Of a stretch of 39,319 bases of DNA, positions 7,255 to 14,944 are shown in pieces. Position 1 is the first letter of the stretch; each line of letters begins with the position of its first letter. This stretch comes from an uncultured Mediterraneibacter sp. (GTDB lineage: Bacteria; Bacillota; Clostridia; Lachnospirales; Lachnospiraceae): positions 1-39,319 of the forward strand of contig CALWAR010000124.1 of the NCBI GenBank assembly GCA_944375765.1. The letters run 5' to 3'. The translations under genes and the position numbers were made by a program. Under the pieces are notes generated by a model. That model made no database searches, was not told where the DNA came from, and saw only the letters and a list, made by a program, of their open reading frames with translations.

Positions 7255-7286
7255 TGATCCGTCAGAATACTGCCCGGACCAAAATG

Positions 7287-7360
7287 AGACAGGGCGAATC
7301 TCGATTGGGGACGTAGTGAAATATTTTACTACGTCCCCAATCGAAGTTTACCCTGTCCCT
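7287..7360. repeat. 74-bp imperfect palindrome (REP/MITE-like), probable two-way terminator
   Basis: Two arms of about 32 bp surround a 10-nt AT-rich centre. The innermost 16 bp (CGATTGGGGACGTAGT and its complement) pair perfectly, and CAGGG/CCCTG pair again at the outer ends. It lies between metG and the convergent aminotransferase gene and could end both transcripts. Its right arm overlaps the last three codons and the stop of the aminotransferase. Related GGGGACGTAGT palindromes seem familiar from Lachnospiraceae genomes, which I cannot check here. Confidence 0.8.
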
Positions 7361-8436
7361 AATTCATGCAGAAGTCGTGTATTTGCCTCCGGCATCATGA
7401 TACAGAACCGGATGAATTCACCGTTCAGGCACTGGAACGACGAGCAGTCCCGTATCATAAGCCCTGCCTTGATACACCGTTCAAACACATCATAAGACGT
7501 GACGCCATCTCTTATTATCTTTACAAGCAGGAAATTGGCGTATGGTTCGTAAGTTTTGTAATCCGGCATCTGTGACACCGCCCGATACATCCGTTCACGC
7601 TCCGACAGGATCAGCTCTCTTGTCCGGCTGATATATTCCTGGTCTTTGAACATCTCTTCCCCGGCAAATGCGCCGATACTGTTTAACGACCATGGGATCT
7701 GTTTTTCTTTCATCTTCCTGAGGAATCCGGTATTGCCGGTGATTCCGTATCCGAACCGCATGCCCGGCGCTGCGAAGAATTTGGAGACGCCCCGCAGCAC
7801 CATCAGATCGGGATACTTCCGGGTAAATGGAACTGCCGTCACTTTGCTGATATCCGGCGCGAATTCCACATAAGTCTCATCGATCATGACGAAGATATTG
7901 TTTTCGGAGCAGAACGCGAGGAGCCGCTCCATATCTTCCCTCAGGATTGCGGAAGAAGTCGGATTATTCGGATTACAGAGGATGAGAAGATCATAACCGT
8001 CTTTCAGCGCACGGCAGAGATCGTCCACATCCAGATGAAAATTATCTTCTTCTCTCAGATGGTAGTACTCCTGTGAGCTTCCTGAGAAAGACAGCTCTCT
8101 GGAATATTCGGAGTAAGTCGGACCGAGGATGAGCGTATGTTTTGGCGTGAGCGTCTCGATCAGCAGGGAGATCAGCTCGCTGGAACCGTTGCCGGGCAGG
8201 ATGTACTCTGCCGGGACAGAGCAGTATGCGGAAATCGTATTTCGCAGTGAAGTGTACTCCCGGTCCGGGTAGGAGGAGAGCAGGTCCAGATGTCCGGAGA
8301 TGGCTGCCCTGACATGCTCTGACAAGCCCAGCGGATTGACGTTGGCTCCAAAGTTGGTAATGTCTTCTTTCCTTAAATGATAGTATTCGCAGATCTTTTC
8401 AATGTCGCTTCCGTGGAAAACGGGTCTTGTATCCAT
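7348..8436 (-). CDS. PLP-dependent class I/II aminotransferase, HisC/CobD-like
   Basis: The 362-residue protein belongs to the fold-type I PLP family that includes histidinol-phosphate aminotransferase and threonine-phosphate decarboxylase. Visible signatures are NVNPLG (32-37), PGNGSSELI (81-89), CNPNNPT (154-160), DETYVEFA (186-193) and GVSKFFAAPGMRFGYG with the PLP lysine at 219. The opening FHGSD recalls CobD, but no cobalamin genes are adjacent, so the substrate is open. The start at 8436 has AAGGAG 8 nt upstream. The C-terminal Gly-Thr-Gly and the TAA stop come from the palindromic repeat at 7287-7360, so the native C-terminus may have been replaced. It stands alone between metG and the clpC operon. 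Confidence 0.85.
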   Translation of the reverse strand: MDTRPVFHGSDIEKICEYYHLRKEDITNFGANVNPLGLSEHVRAAISGHLDLLSSYPDREYTSLRNTISAYCSVPAEYILPGNGSSELISLLIETLTPKHTLILGPTYSEYSRELSFSGSSQEYYHLREEDNFHLDVDDLCRALKDGYDLLILCNPNNPTSSAILREDMERLLAFCSENNIFVMIDETYVEFAPDISKVTAVPFTRKYPDLMVLRGVSKFFAAPGMRFGYGITGNTGFLRKMKEKQIPWSLNSIGAFAGEEMFKDQEYISRTRELILSERERMYRAVSQMPDYKTYEPYANFLLVKIIRDGVTSYDVFERCIKAGLMIRDCSSFQCLNGEFIRFCIMMPEANTRLLHELGTG

Positions 8437-8544
8437 GGATCATGCTCCTTCCTGTTGTCTTTCCACAATATTAACATATCATGCATGAAAAAAGAAAGCG
8501 CTGCCGGAGAATATCCGGAACATACATCTTTCACAGTCGAACTA

Positions 8545-8573
8545 TTGACTTTTAAAAATTTATATACTATATT
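8545..8573 (+). promoter_or_regulatory. Promoter of the mcsA-like/clpC operon
   Basis: TTGACT (8545-8550), 17 nt, TATATT (8568-8573). Initiation is expected near 8580, within the adjacent palindrome. Confidence 0.75.
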
Positions 8574-8577
8574 ATTA

Positions 8578-8598
8578 AAAACTTAACTATTAAGTTTT
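8578..8598. promoter_or_regulatory. Perfect palindrome at the transcription start, candidate operator
   Basis: AAAACTTAA, CTA, TTAAGTTTT: nine-base arms with perfect symmetry around three bases, placed from +1 onward of the clpC promoter. A dimeric repressor bound here would block initiation. I see no CtsR-type direct repeat (GGTCAAA) in this region. The binding protein is unknown. Confidence 0.55.
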
Positions 8599-8651
8599 GA
8601 ATTACGCCGGAGTTCAACCGGTGATAATGCAGTATAAAGAGGTGAAAAGGT

Positions 8652-9020
8652 ATGAAATGCCAATTTTGTAATAAAGATAAGGTAGACAGGGTATTTTACA
8701 TAAACTGGATGGGAACGGTCTATCAGGTTCCGGTCTGCTCGGACTGCCTGCAGAAAATGTGGAATCAGGCTGTGGCGGCGGGCAGGACGGAAGAGTTTAA
8801 GAACTATACGGGCTGGTGGCCGGGGAAACGCGATCCCAGACATCTGGGAGACAGGGCTTTTCCGGAAAAGGCAGTGCCCGGGCTGGTCAACCGCCGCAGA
8901 CTGGCGGCGCTCCGTGTGCGCCTGCATGAAGCGGCGGAGATGGAGGACTATGAGGAAGCCGCAAGACTGCGGGACGATATTGCTGTGATAGAGAAAGGGG
9001 TGTGTGCGCATGGAAATTAA
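8652..9020 (+). CDS. McsA-like protein with zinc-binding cysteines and UVR motif
   Basis: McsA is the activator of the protein arginine kinase McsB and an adaptor for ClpC in Firmicutes stress operons. This 122-residue version has CQFC (Cys3, Cys6) and CSDC (Cys29, Cys32), one treble-clef or zinc-finger-sized module instead of the multiple CxxC pairs of full-length McsA. A C-terminal UVR motif at about 85-115 (LHEAAEMEDYEEAARLRDDI) follows. Its 3' end overlaps the start of clpC by 11 bp, so the two are coupled. No mcsB or ctsR accompanies it, which makes a direct ClpC partner more likely than a kinase activator; that is inference. Confidence 0.75.
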   Translation: MKCQFCNKDKVDRVFYINWMGTVYQVPVCSDCLQKMWNQAVAAGRTEEFKNYTGWWPGKRDPRHLGDRAFPEKAVPGLVNRRRLAALRVRLHEAAEMEDYEEAARLRDDIAVIEKGVCAHGN

Positions 9021-11631
9021 TCTCAGTATATTCAGCCAGCGCGCGATGAAGATTTTTCAGTCAGCGCTCCGCTTTGTTACACATATGGAGCATGGATTTA
9101 TCGGAAGCGAACATTTTCTGTGGGCGCTGACCTCTGACAGGGGGGAGGCGGGCAGGGCTCTGAGGCGAAGCGGACTGGATCAGAAGCTTATAGAAGAGTA
9201 CCTGCATCAGTACGACTTTGACGCAAAGGCAGGAGGAAGATTTCAGGCCGTGCAGATATCCGATGAGGCGGAGCAGGTTCTGCACATAGCAGAGTGCCGG
9301 GCCGCGGCTCAGGGACGGAGTCAGGTTGAGCCGGAGGACATGCTCAGAGCGATCCTGGATGTGGGGGACTGTGCGGCATCACAGCTTATCCTGTCTCTGG
9401 ATGGGGATCCGGAGGAGATACGCAGAGATCTGTATGGTGGGGCTGCGCATACCGGGCAGACGCCTGCTCTGGCGAGAAACATTTCTCCGGGAGACGCAGT
9501 GGCGGACGATACAGTACAGGGAGAGGTCGGACAGGAAGAAGACGCCGCAGGAAAAGCTGCGGAAAGAGAAGCGGCATACAGGAACAACGGGCAGGAAAGA
9601 TACAGGCAGGAACAGTACGCGCAGGAGGAAGAACAGCCTGACGAGGGAATTCCTGCCCTGGAAAAATTCGGCACGGATATGACAAAGAAAGCACTTGAAA
9701 ATGCATATGATCCTATGATCGGCCGTGAGGATGTGTTAGAGCGTATGATCCAGGTGCTGTCCAGACGCACGAAGAATAATCCCGTACTCACCGGGGAACC
9801 GGGCGTGGGAAAGACGGCTGTGGTAGAAGGGCTGGCACAGCGCATTGCAGACGGAGAGATCCCGTCGAACCTGAGAAATAAGAAGATCATTGCCATGGAT
9901 CTTGTGGGGATGCTGTCGGGCGCCAGATTCCGCGGAGACTTTGAAGAGCGGATGAAGATGTTCCTGGAAGAAGCGGAAGAGGACGGGAATGTGATACTTT
10001 TTATAGACGAGCTGCATATGATCATGGGCGCGGGCGCAGGCGCGAGCGAGACGATGGACGCAGCGAACATCCTGAAACCGATTCTTGCAAGAGGCGCTCT
10101 CCAGGTGATCGGCGCGACTACTTTAAAAGAATACCGCCGTCACATTGAGAAAGACGCGGCTTTTGAGAGGCGATTCCAGCCGGTAGCTGTTGAGGAACCT
10201 GACAGGGAGGACGCGGTCCGCATACTGATGGGGCTGAAAGAAAAGTACGAGACCTATCATGGTCTTACCATCACGGAAAATGCAGTGCGTGCGGCGGTGA
10301 AGCTGTCGTCGCGTTACATACAGGACAGATTCCTGCCGGATAAAGCGGTCGATCTGCTGGATGAAGCCGCATCGCGTATCAAGACGAGAGGACTTACAAC
10401 GCCGCCCTATCTGGTGGAGCTGGAAAAGGAAGTCAAACGGATCGGCCGGCAGAAAAAGCAGGCGGCCGACTCTCAGGATTATGAGAGGGCCGCAGTCCTG
10501 CGTGACAGCCAGAACGCACTGGTTCATAAACTCGCAGGGAAACAGGCGGAGTGGCAGAAGCAGCAATGCGGATGTGTAGATGCAGAGGATATCGCGGAAG
10601 TCGTTGCCTCCTGGACCAGGATACCGGTCACGATGCTGACGGAAGATGAGAGTGTGCAGCTTCGTTCCCTGGAGGCGTCTCTGCACAGCCGTGTTATCGG
10701 TCAGGAGGATGCGGTGAGCGCTGTCGCAAAGGCGATACGCCGCGGCAGAACAGGTGTTGCAGATCCGGAGCGGCCGATAGGCTCGTTTCTGTTCCTGGGG
10801 CCTACCGGAGTGGGGAAAACAGAACTGTGCCGGGCTATGGCTGAAGTTATGTTCCACGATGAGAATGCGATGATCCGGCTTGATATGTCGGAGTACATGG
10901 AACAGTATACGGTTTCCAAGCTGATCGGATCTCCGCCGGGATACGTGGGGTATGACGAGGGCGGACAGCTCACCGAGATGGTGCGAAGAAAACCGTACAG
11001 CATCCTTCTCTTTGATGAGATTGAAAAAGCTCACCCGGACGTGTGGAACACTCTGCTCCAGATCCTGGACGACGGACGGCTGACAGATGCTCAGGGGCGT
11101 ACGGTCAGTTTTAAAAACACGATTATCGTTATGACGTCCAACATCGGCGCAAGAGAGATCACGGGAAAAAGCTCACTTGGATTTGCCGGAAGCGGGGAGA
11201 ATGAAGAGACGCGTCGCGAGGAAAATATCAGAAGCCGCGTCATGGAAGCGGTAAAGACTACATTCCGCCCTGAGTTCATAAACCGTCTGGACGAAGTGAT
11301 CGTATTCCATCCGCTGAAGCGGGAAGACGTGAGAAAGATCGCAGATCTCCAGATCGCCAGGCTGACGGAGAGGATGAAAGGACAGGGTATCGTCCTGCGT
11401 GTGGAAGAGAGCGCTGTGGAACTTCTTGCCGGGAAAGGCTACGATCCTGCATTCGGCGCAAGACCGTTGAAGCGGACGATCCAGTCTATGCTGCAGAATG
11501 CAGTGGCCGACCGGATCCTGGAAAGAAAACCGGGAGAACAGGAGGAACTTGCCGCATCTGCGGACGGAGAAGAGATCAAAGTCGAGCGGAAAATGCCGGC
11601 TGAGGCGGAAAAGGAATATGCATATTCGTAA
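9010..11631 (+). CDS. clpC: ATP-dependent Clp protease ATP-binding subunit ClpC
   Basis: A Hsp100 unfoldase that feeds substrates to ClpP. The 873-residue protein has a Clp N-terminal domain with two repeats (about 3-145), an acidic Gln/Glu-rich linker (about 160-215), AAA+ domain 1 with Walker A GEPGVGKT (262-269), a middle region with a UVR-like segment (QDYERAAVLRDSQ, near 490), and AAA+ domain 2 with Walker A GPTGVGKT (597-604) and the C-terminal D2-small domain. The ATG at 9010 is preferred to the in-frame GTG at 9004 because AAAGGGG (8994-9000) is better spaced. The linker after the N domain is longer than I expect for ClpC. Coupled to the McsA-like gene and ends at a strong two-way terminator. 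Confidence 0.93.
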   Translation: MEINLSIFSQRAMKIFQSALRFVTHMEHGFIGSEHFLWALTSDRGEAGRALRRSGLDQKLIEEYLHQYDFDAKAGGRFQAVQISDEAEQVLHIAECRAAAQGRSQVEPEDMLRAILDVGDCAASQLILSLDGDPEEIRRDLYGGAAHTGQTPALARNISPGDAVADDTVQGEVGQEEDAAGKAAEREAAYRNNGQERYRQEQYAQEEEQPDEGIPALEKFGTDMTKKALENAYDPMIGREDVLERMIQVLSRRTKNNPVLTGEPGVGKTAVVEGLAQRIADGEIPSNLRNKKIIAMDLVGMLSGARFRGDFEERMKMFLEEAEEDGNVILFIDELHMIMGAGAGASETMDAANILKPILARGALQVIGATTLKEYRRHIEKDAAFERRFQPVAVEEPDREDAVRILMGLKEKYETYHGLTITENAVRAAVKLSSRYIQDRFLPDKAVDLLDEAASRIKTRGLTTPPYLVELEKEVKRIGRQKKQAADSQDYERAAVLRDSQNALVHKLAGKQAEWQKQQCGCVDAEDIAEVVASWTRIPVTMLTEDESVQLRSLEASLHSRVIGQEDAVSAVAKAIRRGRTGVADPERPIGSFLFLGPTGVGKTELCRAMAEVMFHDENAMIRLDMSEYMEQYTVSKLIGSPPGYVGYDEGGQLTEMVRRKPYSILLFDEIEKAHPDVWNTLLQILDDGRLTDAQGRTVSFKNTIIVMTSNIGAREITGKSSLGFAGSGENEETRREENIRSRVMEAVKTTFRPEFINRLDEVIVFHPLKREDVRKIADLQIARLTERMKGQGIVLRVEESAVELLAGKGYDPAFGARPLKRTIQSMLQNAVADRILERKPGEQEELAASADGEEIKVERKMPAEAEKEYAYS

Positions 11632-11669
11632 TCTGTCAGGTAAGATGGAGAAATTCGTTCTATAGATAA

Positions 11670-11714
11670 GCAAGGGTGAAAAGCCTGAAAACAGAGCTTT
11701 TCACCCTTGCTTTT
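11670..11714. terminator. Two-way terminator between clpC and marR
   Basis: A perfect 15-bp stem (GCAAGGGTGAAAAGC and its complement, 11670-11684 and 11696-11710) with an 11-nt loop. TTTT follows on the plus strand. On the minus strand the TAA of marR (11713-11715) directly precedes the stem. Confidence 0.9.
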
Positions 11715-12168
11715 ACATTTTCTCGCTGGAAAGCGTCATATACAGATCATCCAGGTCATGCATCAGCCCGAGGAGCTGGCGCATATTCTCCTCGCCAAAC
11801 CGGACGAGTATCTCGTTCCATATTTCATCAAAACGCTTTTTCGACTGGGCGGCAGCGGCTTTTCCCTCCGGAGTGGCGCTGATGGAGACTTTCCTCCGGT
11901 CTTTTGCATCGATCTTACGGGTAATATATTTTTTCTTTTCCAGCGTATTTAATATGTAAGAGATGGCAGGCTTTGAGATGTTGAGTTTCTTCTGTATTTT
12001 CGGTACGTCGAGATTCATGCACGGACATTCGCTGCAGCATGTTCCTGCGATACTCTGCAGGATGACCATCTCGTTCATCTGCATATCGCATTCCGAAGAA
12101 AGCGACGTTTCCAGCTTACGGAAATGAACTATAGATGCAAAAAACTGTTCTCTCAATTCACTGCTCAT
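11713..12168 (-). CDS. MarR-family transcriptional regulator
   Basis: A 151-residue winged-helix repressor with the family layout: N-terminal dimerisation helices, a DNA-binding region with IQKKLNISKPAISYILNTLEKKKYI (about 56-80), the wing KDRRKVSISATPEG (88-101) and C-terminal helices. Several cysteines precede the HTH (CCSECPC, about 43-49). Such a cluster could sense oxidants, electrophiles or metal, which is inference. The start has AAGGAG 7-8 nt upstream. It is divergent from the DUF454/YgbA/CydDC-like operon and probably controls it and itself. Confidence 0.85.
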   Translation of the reverse strand: MSSELREQFFASIVHFRKLETSLSSECDMQMNEMVILQSIAGTCCSECPCMNLDVPKIQKKLNISKPAISYILNTLEKKKYITRKIDAKDRRKVSISATPEGKAAAAQSKKRFDEIWNEILVRFGEENMRQLLGLMHDLDDLYMTLSSEKM

Positions 12169-12199
12169 GATTAACTCCTTAATTAGTAAATCTTTAATA

Positions 12200-12228
12200 A
12201 TTATACATCAGCAGATTTGGTATTTCAA
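12200..12228 (-). promoter_or_regulatory. marR promoter
   Basis: Minus strand TTGAAA (12223-12228), 17 nt, TATAAT (12200-12205). The sequence between the -10 and the start codon, TTAGTAAATCTTTAA, is partly symmetric and may bind MarR. Confidence 0.7.
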
Positions 12229-12342
12229 GGAAAATGGAGATGATTATCAACTTCGGTTTAGGATCTGTGGTTCTCATGAGCGACAGCACATAGAAGTAAA
12301 TGAAAAAAAATCTCATTTAAGAGACGATTTTGAGAATTATTA

Positions 12343-12372
12343 TTGACAAGATGGGTGAAATCATGGTATATC
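12343..12372 (+). promoter_or_regulatory. Promoter of the DUF454/ygbA-like/ABC operon
   Basis: TTGACA (12343-12348), 18 nt, TATATC (12367-12372), about 55 nt above the first start codon. Confidence 0.65.
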
Positions 12373-12387
12373 AAAATATACTGTCTG

Positions 12388-12403
12388 GTTAGTTTTTGCT
12401 AAC
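12388..12403. promoter_or_regulatory. Inverted repeat, candidate MarR operator
   Basis: GTTAG and CTAAC flank six bases just downstream of the expected transcription start. The TTAGT half resembles part of the sequence in front of marR. Weak as a stem, reasonable as a dimer binding site. Confidence 0.4.
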
Positions 12404-12426
12404 TTTTTAGAAAGGAATGGATCGTC

Positions 12427-12843
12427 ATGAAAAAACAGAAAAAGAATCCCTTTCGGATCGTGTGGCTGATATTTGGTTTTCTGTCAATGGGAATCGGAGC
12501 GGTTGGCGTTGTCCTCCCGGTGCTTCCGACAACGCCTTTCCTGCTTCTGGCATCTTTTTGTCTGGCAAAAGGCTCTAAAAAGTTCCACAGATGGTTTACA
12601 GGCACGAAGTTGTATAAGAAACATCTGGAAAGTTTTGTCGAGAACCGGTCAATGACGCTGAAAACAAAGTTCAGCCTGCTCATCCCGGCTTCCTGCATGC
12701 TGATCCTGGCATTTCTGGCAATGCAGAACATATATGGCAGGGCGTTTATCCTTTTTCTGATCCTGTTCAAATATGTATATTTTTTTACAAAGATACGGAC
12801 CGTCCCTGCCGGGCAGACCGGAACACCTGATGCAGAAAGATGA
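12427..12843 (+). CDS. DUF454 / YbaN-family membrane protein
   Basis: The 138-residue protein has the DUF454 pattern: GIGAVGVVLPVLPTTPFLLLASFCLAKGSKKFHRWF (about 21-57), then a basic cytoplasmic loop and two more hydrophobic helices at about 78-95 and 98-115. The role of the family is not established; E. coli YbaN is an inner-membrane protein. First gene of a four-gene operon under the divergent MarR regulator; its stop overlaps the next start (ATGA). Confidence 0.85.
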   Translation: MKKQKKNPFRIVWLIFGFLSMGIGAVGVVLPVLPTTPFLLLASFCLAKGSKKFHRWFTGTKLYKKHLESFVENRSMTLKTKFSLLIPASCMLILAFLAMQNIYGRAFILFLILFKYVYFFTKIRTVPAGQTGTPDAER

Positions 12844-13196
12844 CTGAAATGACGAACGAGATTGAAAAAAAGAGGGAAAAAGAGCAGTACGTGGTAGGGG
12901 AGATGATCCGTCTGTATTGCCGAAAGAATCATAAAGGAGCCGACAGGAAGAAAGGGCGGATGTGTCCGGACTGCCAGGAGCTCTTTGACCATGCCCGAAT
13001 ACGCAGTGAGAAATGCCCGTTTATGGAGAACAAGACTTTCTGCAGCAACTGCAGAGTCCATTGCTATAAACCGGAGATGCGTGAGAAGATCCGACAGGTA
13101 ATGCGGTTTTCCGGGCCACGGATGCTGCTGTATCACCCGCTCCTTGCCGTCTGGCATGTAGTGTGCAGCGTAAGAGAGAAGAAAAAACAAAAGTAA
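12840..13196 (+). CDS. YgbA-like protein ('nitrous oxide-stimulated promoter' family)
   Basis: The 118-residue cytoplasmic protein matches the YgbA family: CPDCQEL (about 41-47), KCPF near 58, CSNCRVHCY (about 68-76) and the conserved ending RQVMRFSGPRMLLYHPLLAVWH. Six or more cysteines in paired arrangement suggest metal or iron-sulfur binding. E. coli ygbA belongs to the NsrR nitric-oxide regulon, from which the family name derives; biochemical function is not settled. The start overlaps the DUF454 stop. A second ATG at 12849 is possible. Confidence 0.82.
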   Translation: MTEMTNEIEKKREKEQYVVGEMIRLYCRKNHKGADRKKGRMCPDCQELFDHARIRSEKCPFMENKTFCSNCRVHCYKPEMREKIRQVMRFSGPRMLLYHPLLAVWHVVCSVREKKKQK

Positions 13197-13207
13197 GAGA
13201 GGACACT

Positions 13208-14944
13208 ATGATCAAGAAGCGACTCGTGGGACTCTTATCCCACGCAAAGAAATATATCATTTATCAGGTGGTCTGGCAGTGGCTGGCGCTGCTCTGCCAG
13301 ATCGTGATGATCTACTGCGCATCCGTGCTGCTGGAACAGGCGGTGTTCTGGACGGTGACGCCGAAGATGGCAGTATATTACGGGGGAATCGTGCTCTTGG
13401 CGCTCATTCTGAGGTTTGTCTGTGACAGACAGGCGGCCCATGCATCATACCGCGCCAGCGTGGACGTAAAGAGGATCTTAAGGGATAAGATCTATGGCAA
13501 ACTGCTCCGGCTGGGAGCGGCTTACAGGGAAAAAGTAACCACATCCGAAGTGGTCCAGATGGCGGCGGAAGGAGTAGAGCAGCTGGAGACCTATTTCGGA
13601 AAATATCTCTCTCAGCTTTTCTACAGCCTTCTGGCGCCGGTAACGCTGTTTGCCATCCTGTCCTTTGTAAACTGGCAGGCAAGTCTTGTTCTGCTTATCT
13701 GTGTCCCCCTGATCCCCGTTTCCATTGTTGCAGTGCAGAAGATCGCGAAGAAACTTCTGAATAAATACTGGGGCATCTATACGGAACTGGGCGACAGCTT
13801 CCTTGAGAACCTGCAGGGGCTGACTACACTGAAGATATACCGCTCAGACGAGAAGAAAGCGGAAGAGATGGATGCGGAATCCCAGCGGTTCCGTCAGATC
13901 ACCATGAAAGTGCTGACCATGCAGCTTAATTCCACCAGCGTCATGGACATCATCGCTTATGGCGGCGCGGCGGTTGGGATGATCGTGACGCTCACTCAGT
14001 TTATGCAAGGGACTTTGAGCGTCCACGGGGCTTTGATGCTGATCCTGCTGGCGTCGGAATTTTTCATCCCGCTGCGGCTTCTGGGTTCGTTCTTTCACAT
14101 TGCCATGAACGGGATGGCGGCAAGCGACAAGATCTTTGCCCTGCTCGACCTGCCGGAGCCGGAAGAGAGGTCGCAGACTCTGGACAGAGAGGAGATGGAT
14201 ATTGAGTTCTCAGATGTGCATTTCTCCTATGAGGAAGACAGAGAGATATTAAAAGGGGTCAATATGGAATTCCCGGCAGGAAGTTTCACATCGATCGTAG
14301 GAACTTCGGGCTGCGGCAAGAGTACGGCTGCGGCGATCCTTATGGGACGGAACAAAGGCTATAAGGGAAGTGTGGCGATCGGGGGAAAGGAGCTTTCAGA
14401 AATACAGGAAAACAGTCTTGTGGATCAGATTACTACGGTCAGTCACAACAGCTATCTCTTCAAAGGAACTGTGGAGGACAATCTGAGGATGGGAAGACCG
14501 TACGCGACGGAAGAAGAGATGCGGGACGCTCTCGTGAAAGTAAACCTGTGGGGCTTCCTGCAGTCTCAGCAGGGCCTTGCCACACCGGTCATGGAGAAAG
14601 GCGGCAACTTTTCCGGAGGACAGTGTCAGAGACTTGCCATCGCCCGGGCGCTTCTCCACGATACGCCGGTCTATATCTTTGACGAGGCGACTTCCAACAT
14701 CGATGCGGAGAGCGAGGAGATGATCATGGGCGTGATCCACACGCTGGCAAAAACAAAGACGATCATTCTGATCTCACATCGCCTTGCCAATGTGGTGGAG
14801 TCGGACCTGATCTACATGATGAAAGAAGGCTGCATCGCAGAAACAGGAACCCATGAAAAGCTGATGGAACAAAATGGTGATTATGCAGAACTGTACCGGT
14901 CTCAGATGGAACTGGAACAGTATGGAAAGGAGGAGACAGCATGA
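13208..14944 (+). CDS. ABC exporter half-transporter, CydD-like
   Basis: A 578-residue fused permease and ATPase. Six membrane helices occupy about residues 15-300. The nucleotide-binding domain holds Walker A GTSGCGKST, signature FSGGQCQRLAIARAL, Walker B VYIFDEATSNID and the H-loop SHR. Together with the next gene it forms a heterodimer of the CydDC type, which in E. coli exports cysteine and glutathione to the cell exterior; the substrate here is inferred, and a multidrug-type role is possible. The start at 13208 follows GAGAGG; longer frames overlap the ygbA-like gene. Its TGA overlaps the next ATG. Confidence 0.8.
   Translation: MIKKRLVGLLSHAKKYIIYQVVWQWLALLCQIVMIYCASVLLEQAVFWTVTPKMAVYYGGIVLLALILRFVCDRQAAHASYRASVDVKRILRDKIYGKLLRLGAAYREKVTTSEVVQMAAEGVEQLETYFGKYLSQLFYSLLAPVTLFAILSFVNWQASLVLLICVPLIPVSIVAVQKIAKKLLNKYWGIYTELGDSFLENLQGLTTLKIYRSDEKKAEEMDAESQRFRQITMKVLTMQLNSTSVMDIIAYGGAAVGMIVTLTQFMQGTLSVHGALMLILLASEFFIPLRLLGSFFHIAMNGMAASDKIFALLDLPEPEERSQTLDREEMDIEFSDVHFSYEEDREILKGVNMEFPAGSFTSIVGTSGCGKSTAAAILMGRNKGYKGSVAIGGKELSEIQENSLVDQITTVSHNSYLFKGTVEDNLRMGRPYATEEEMRDALVKVNLWGFLQSQQGLATPVMEKGGNFSGGQCQRLAIARALLHDTPVYIFDEATSNIDAESEEMIMGVIHTLAKTKTIILISHRLANVVESDLIYMMKEGCIAETGTHEKLMEQNGDYAELYRSQMELEQYGKEETA

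Noticed and set aside
9321-11034. Long minus-strand open frames across clpC
   Set aside because: Shadows of a high-GC coding region; ClpC motifs are intact on the plus strand.
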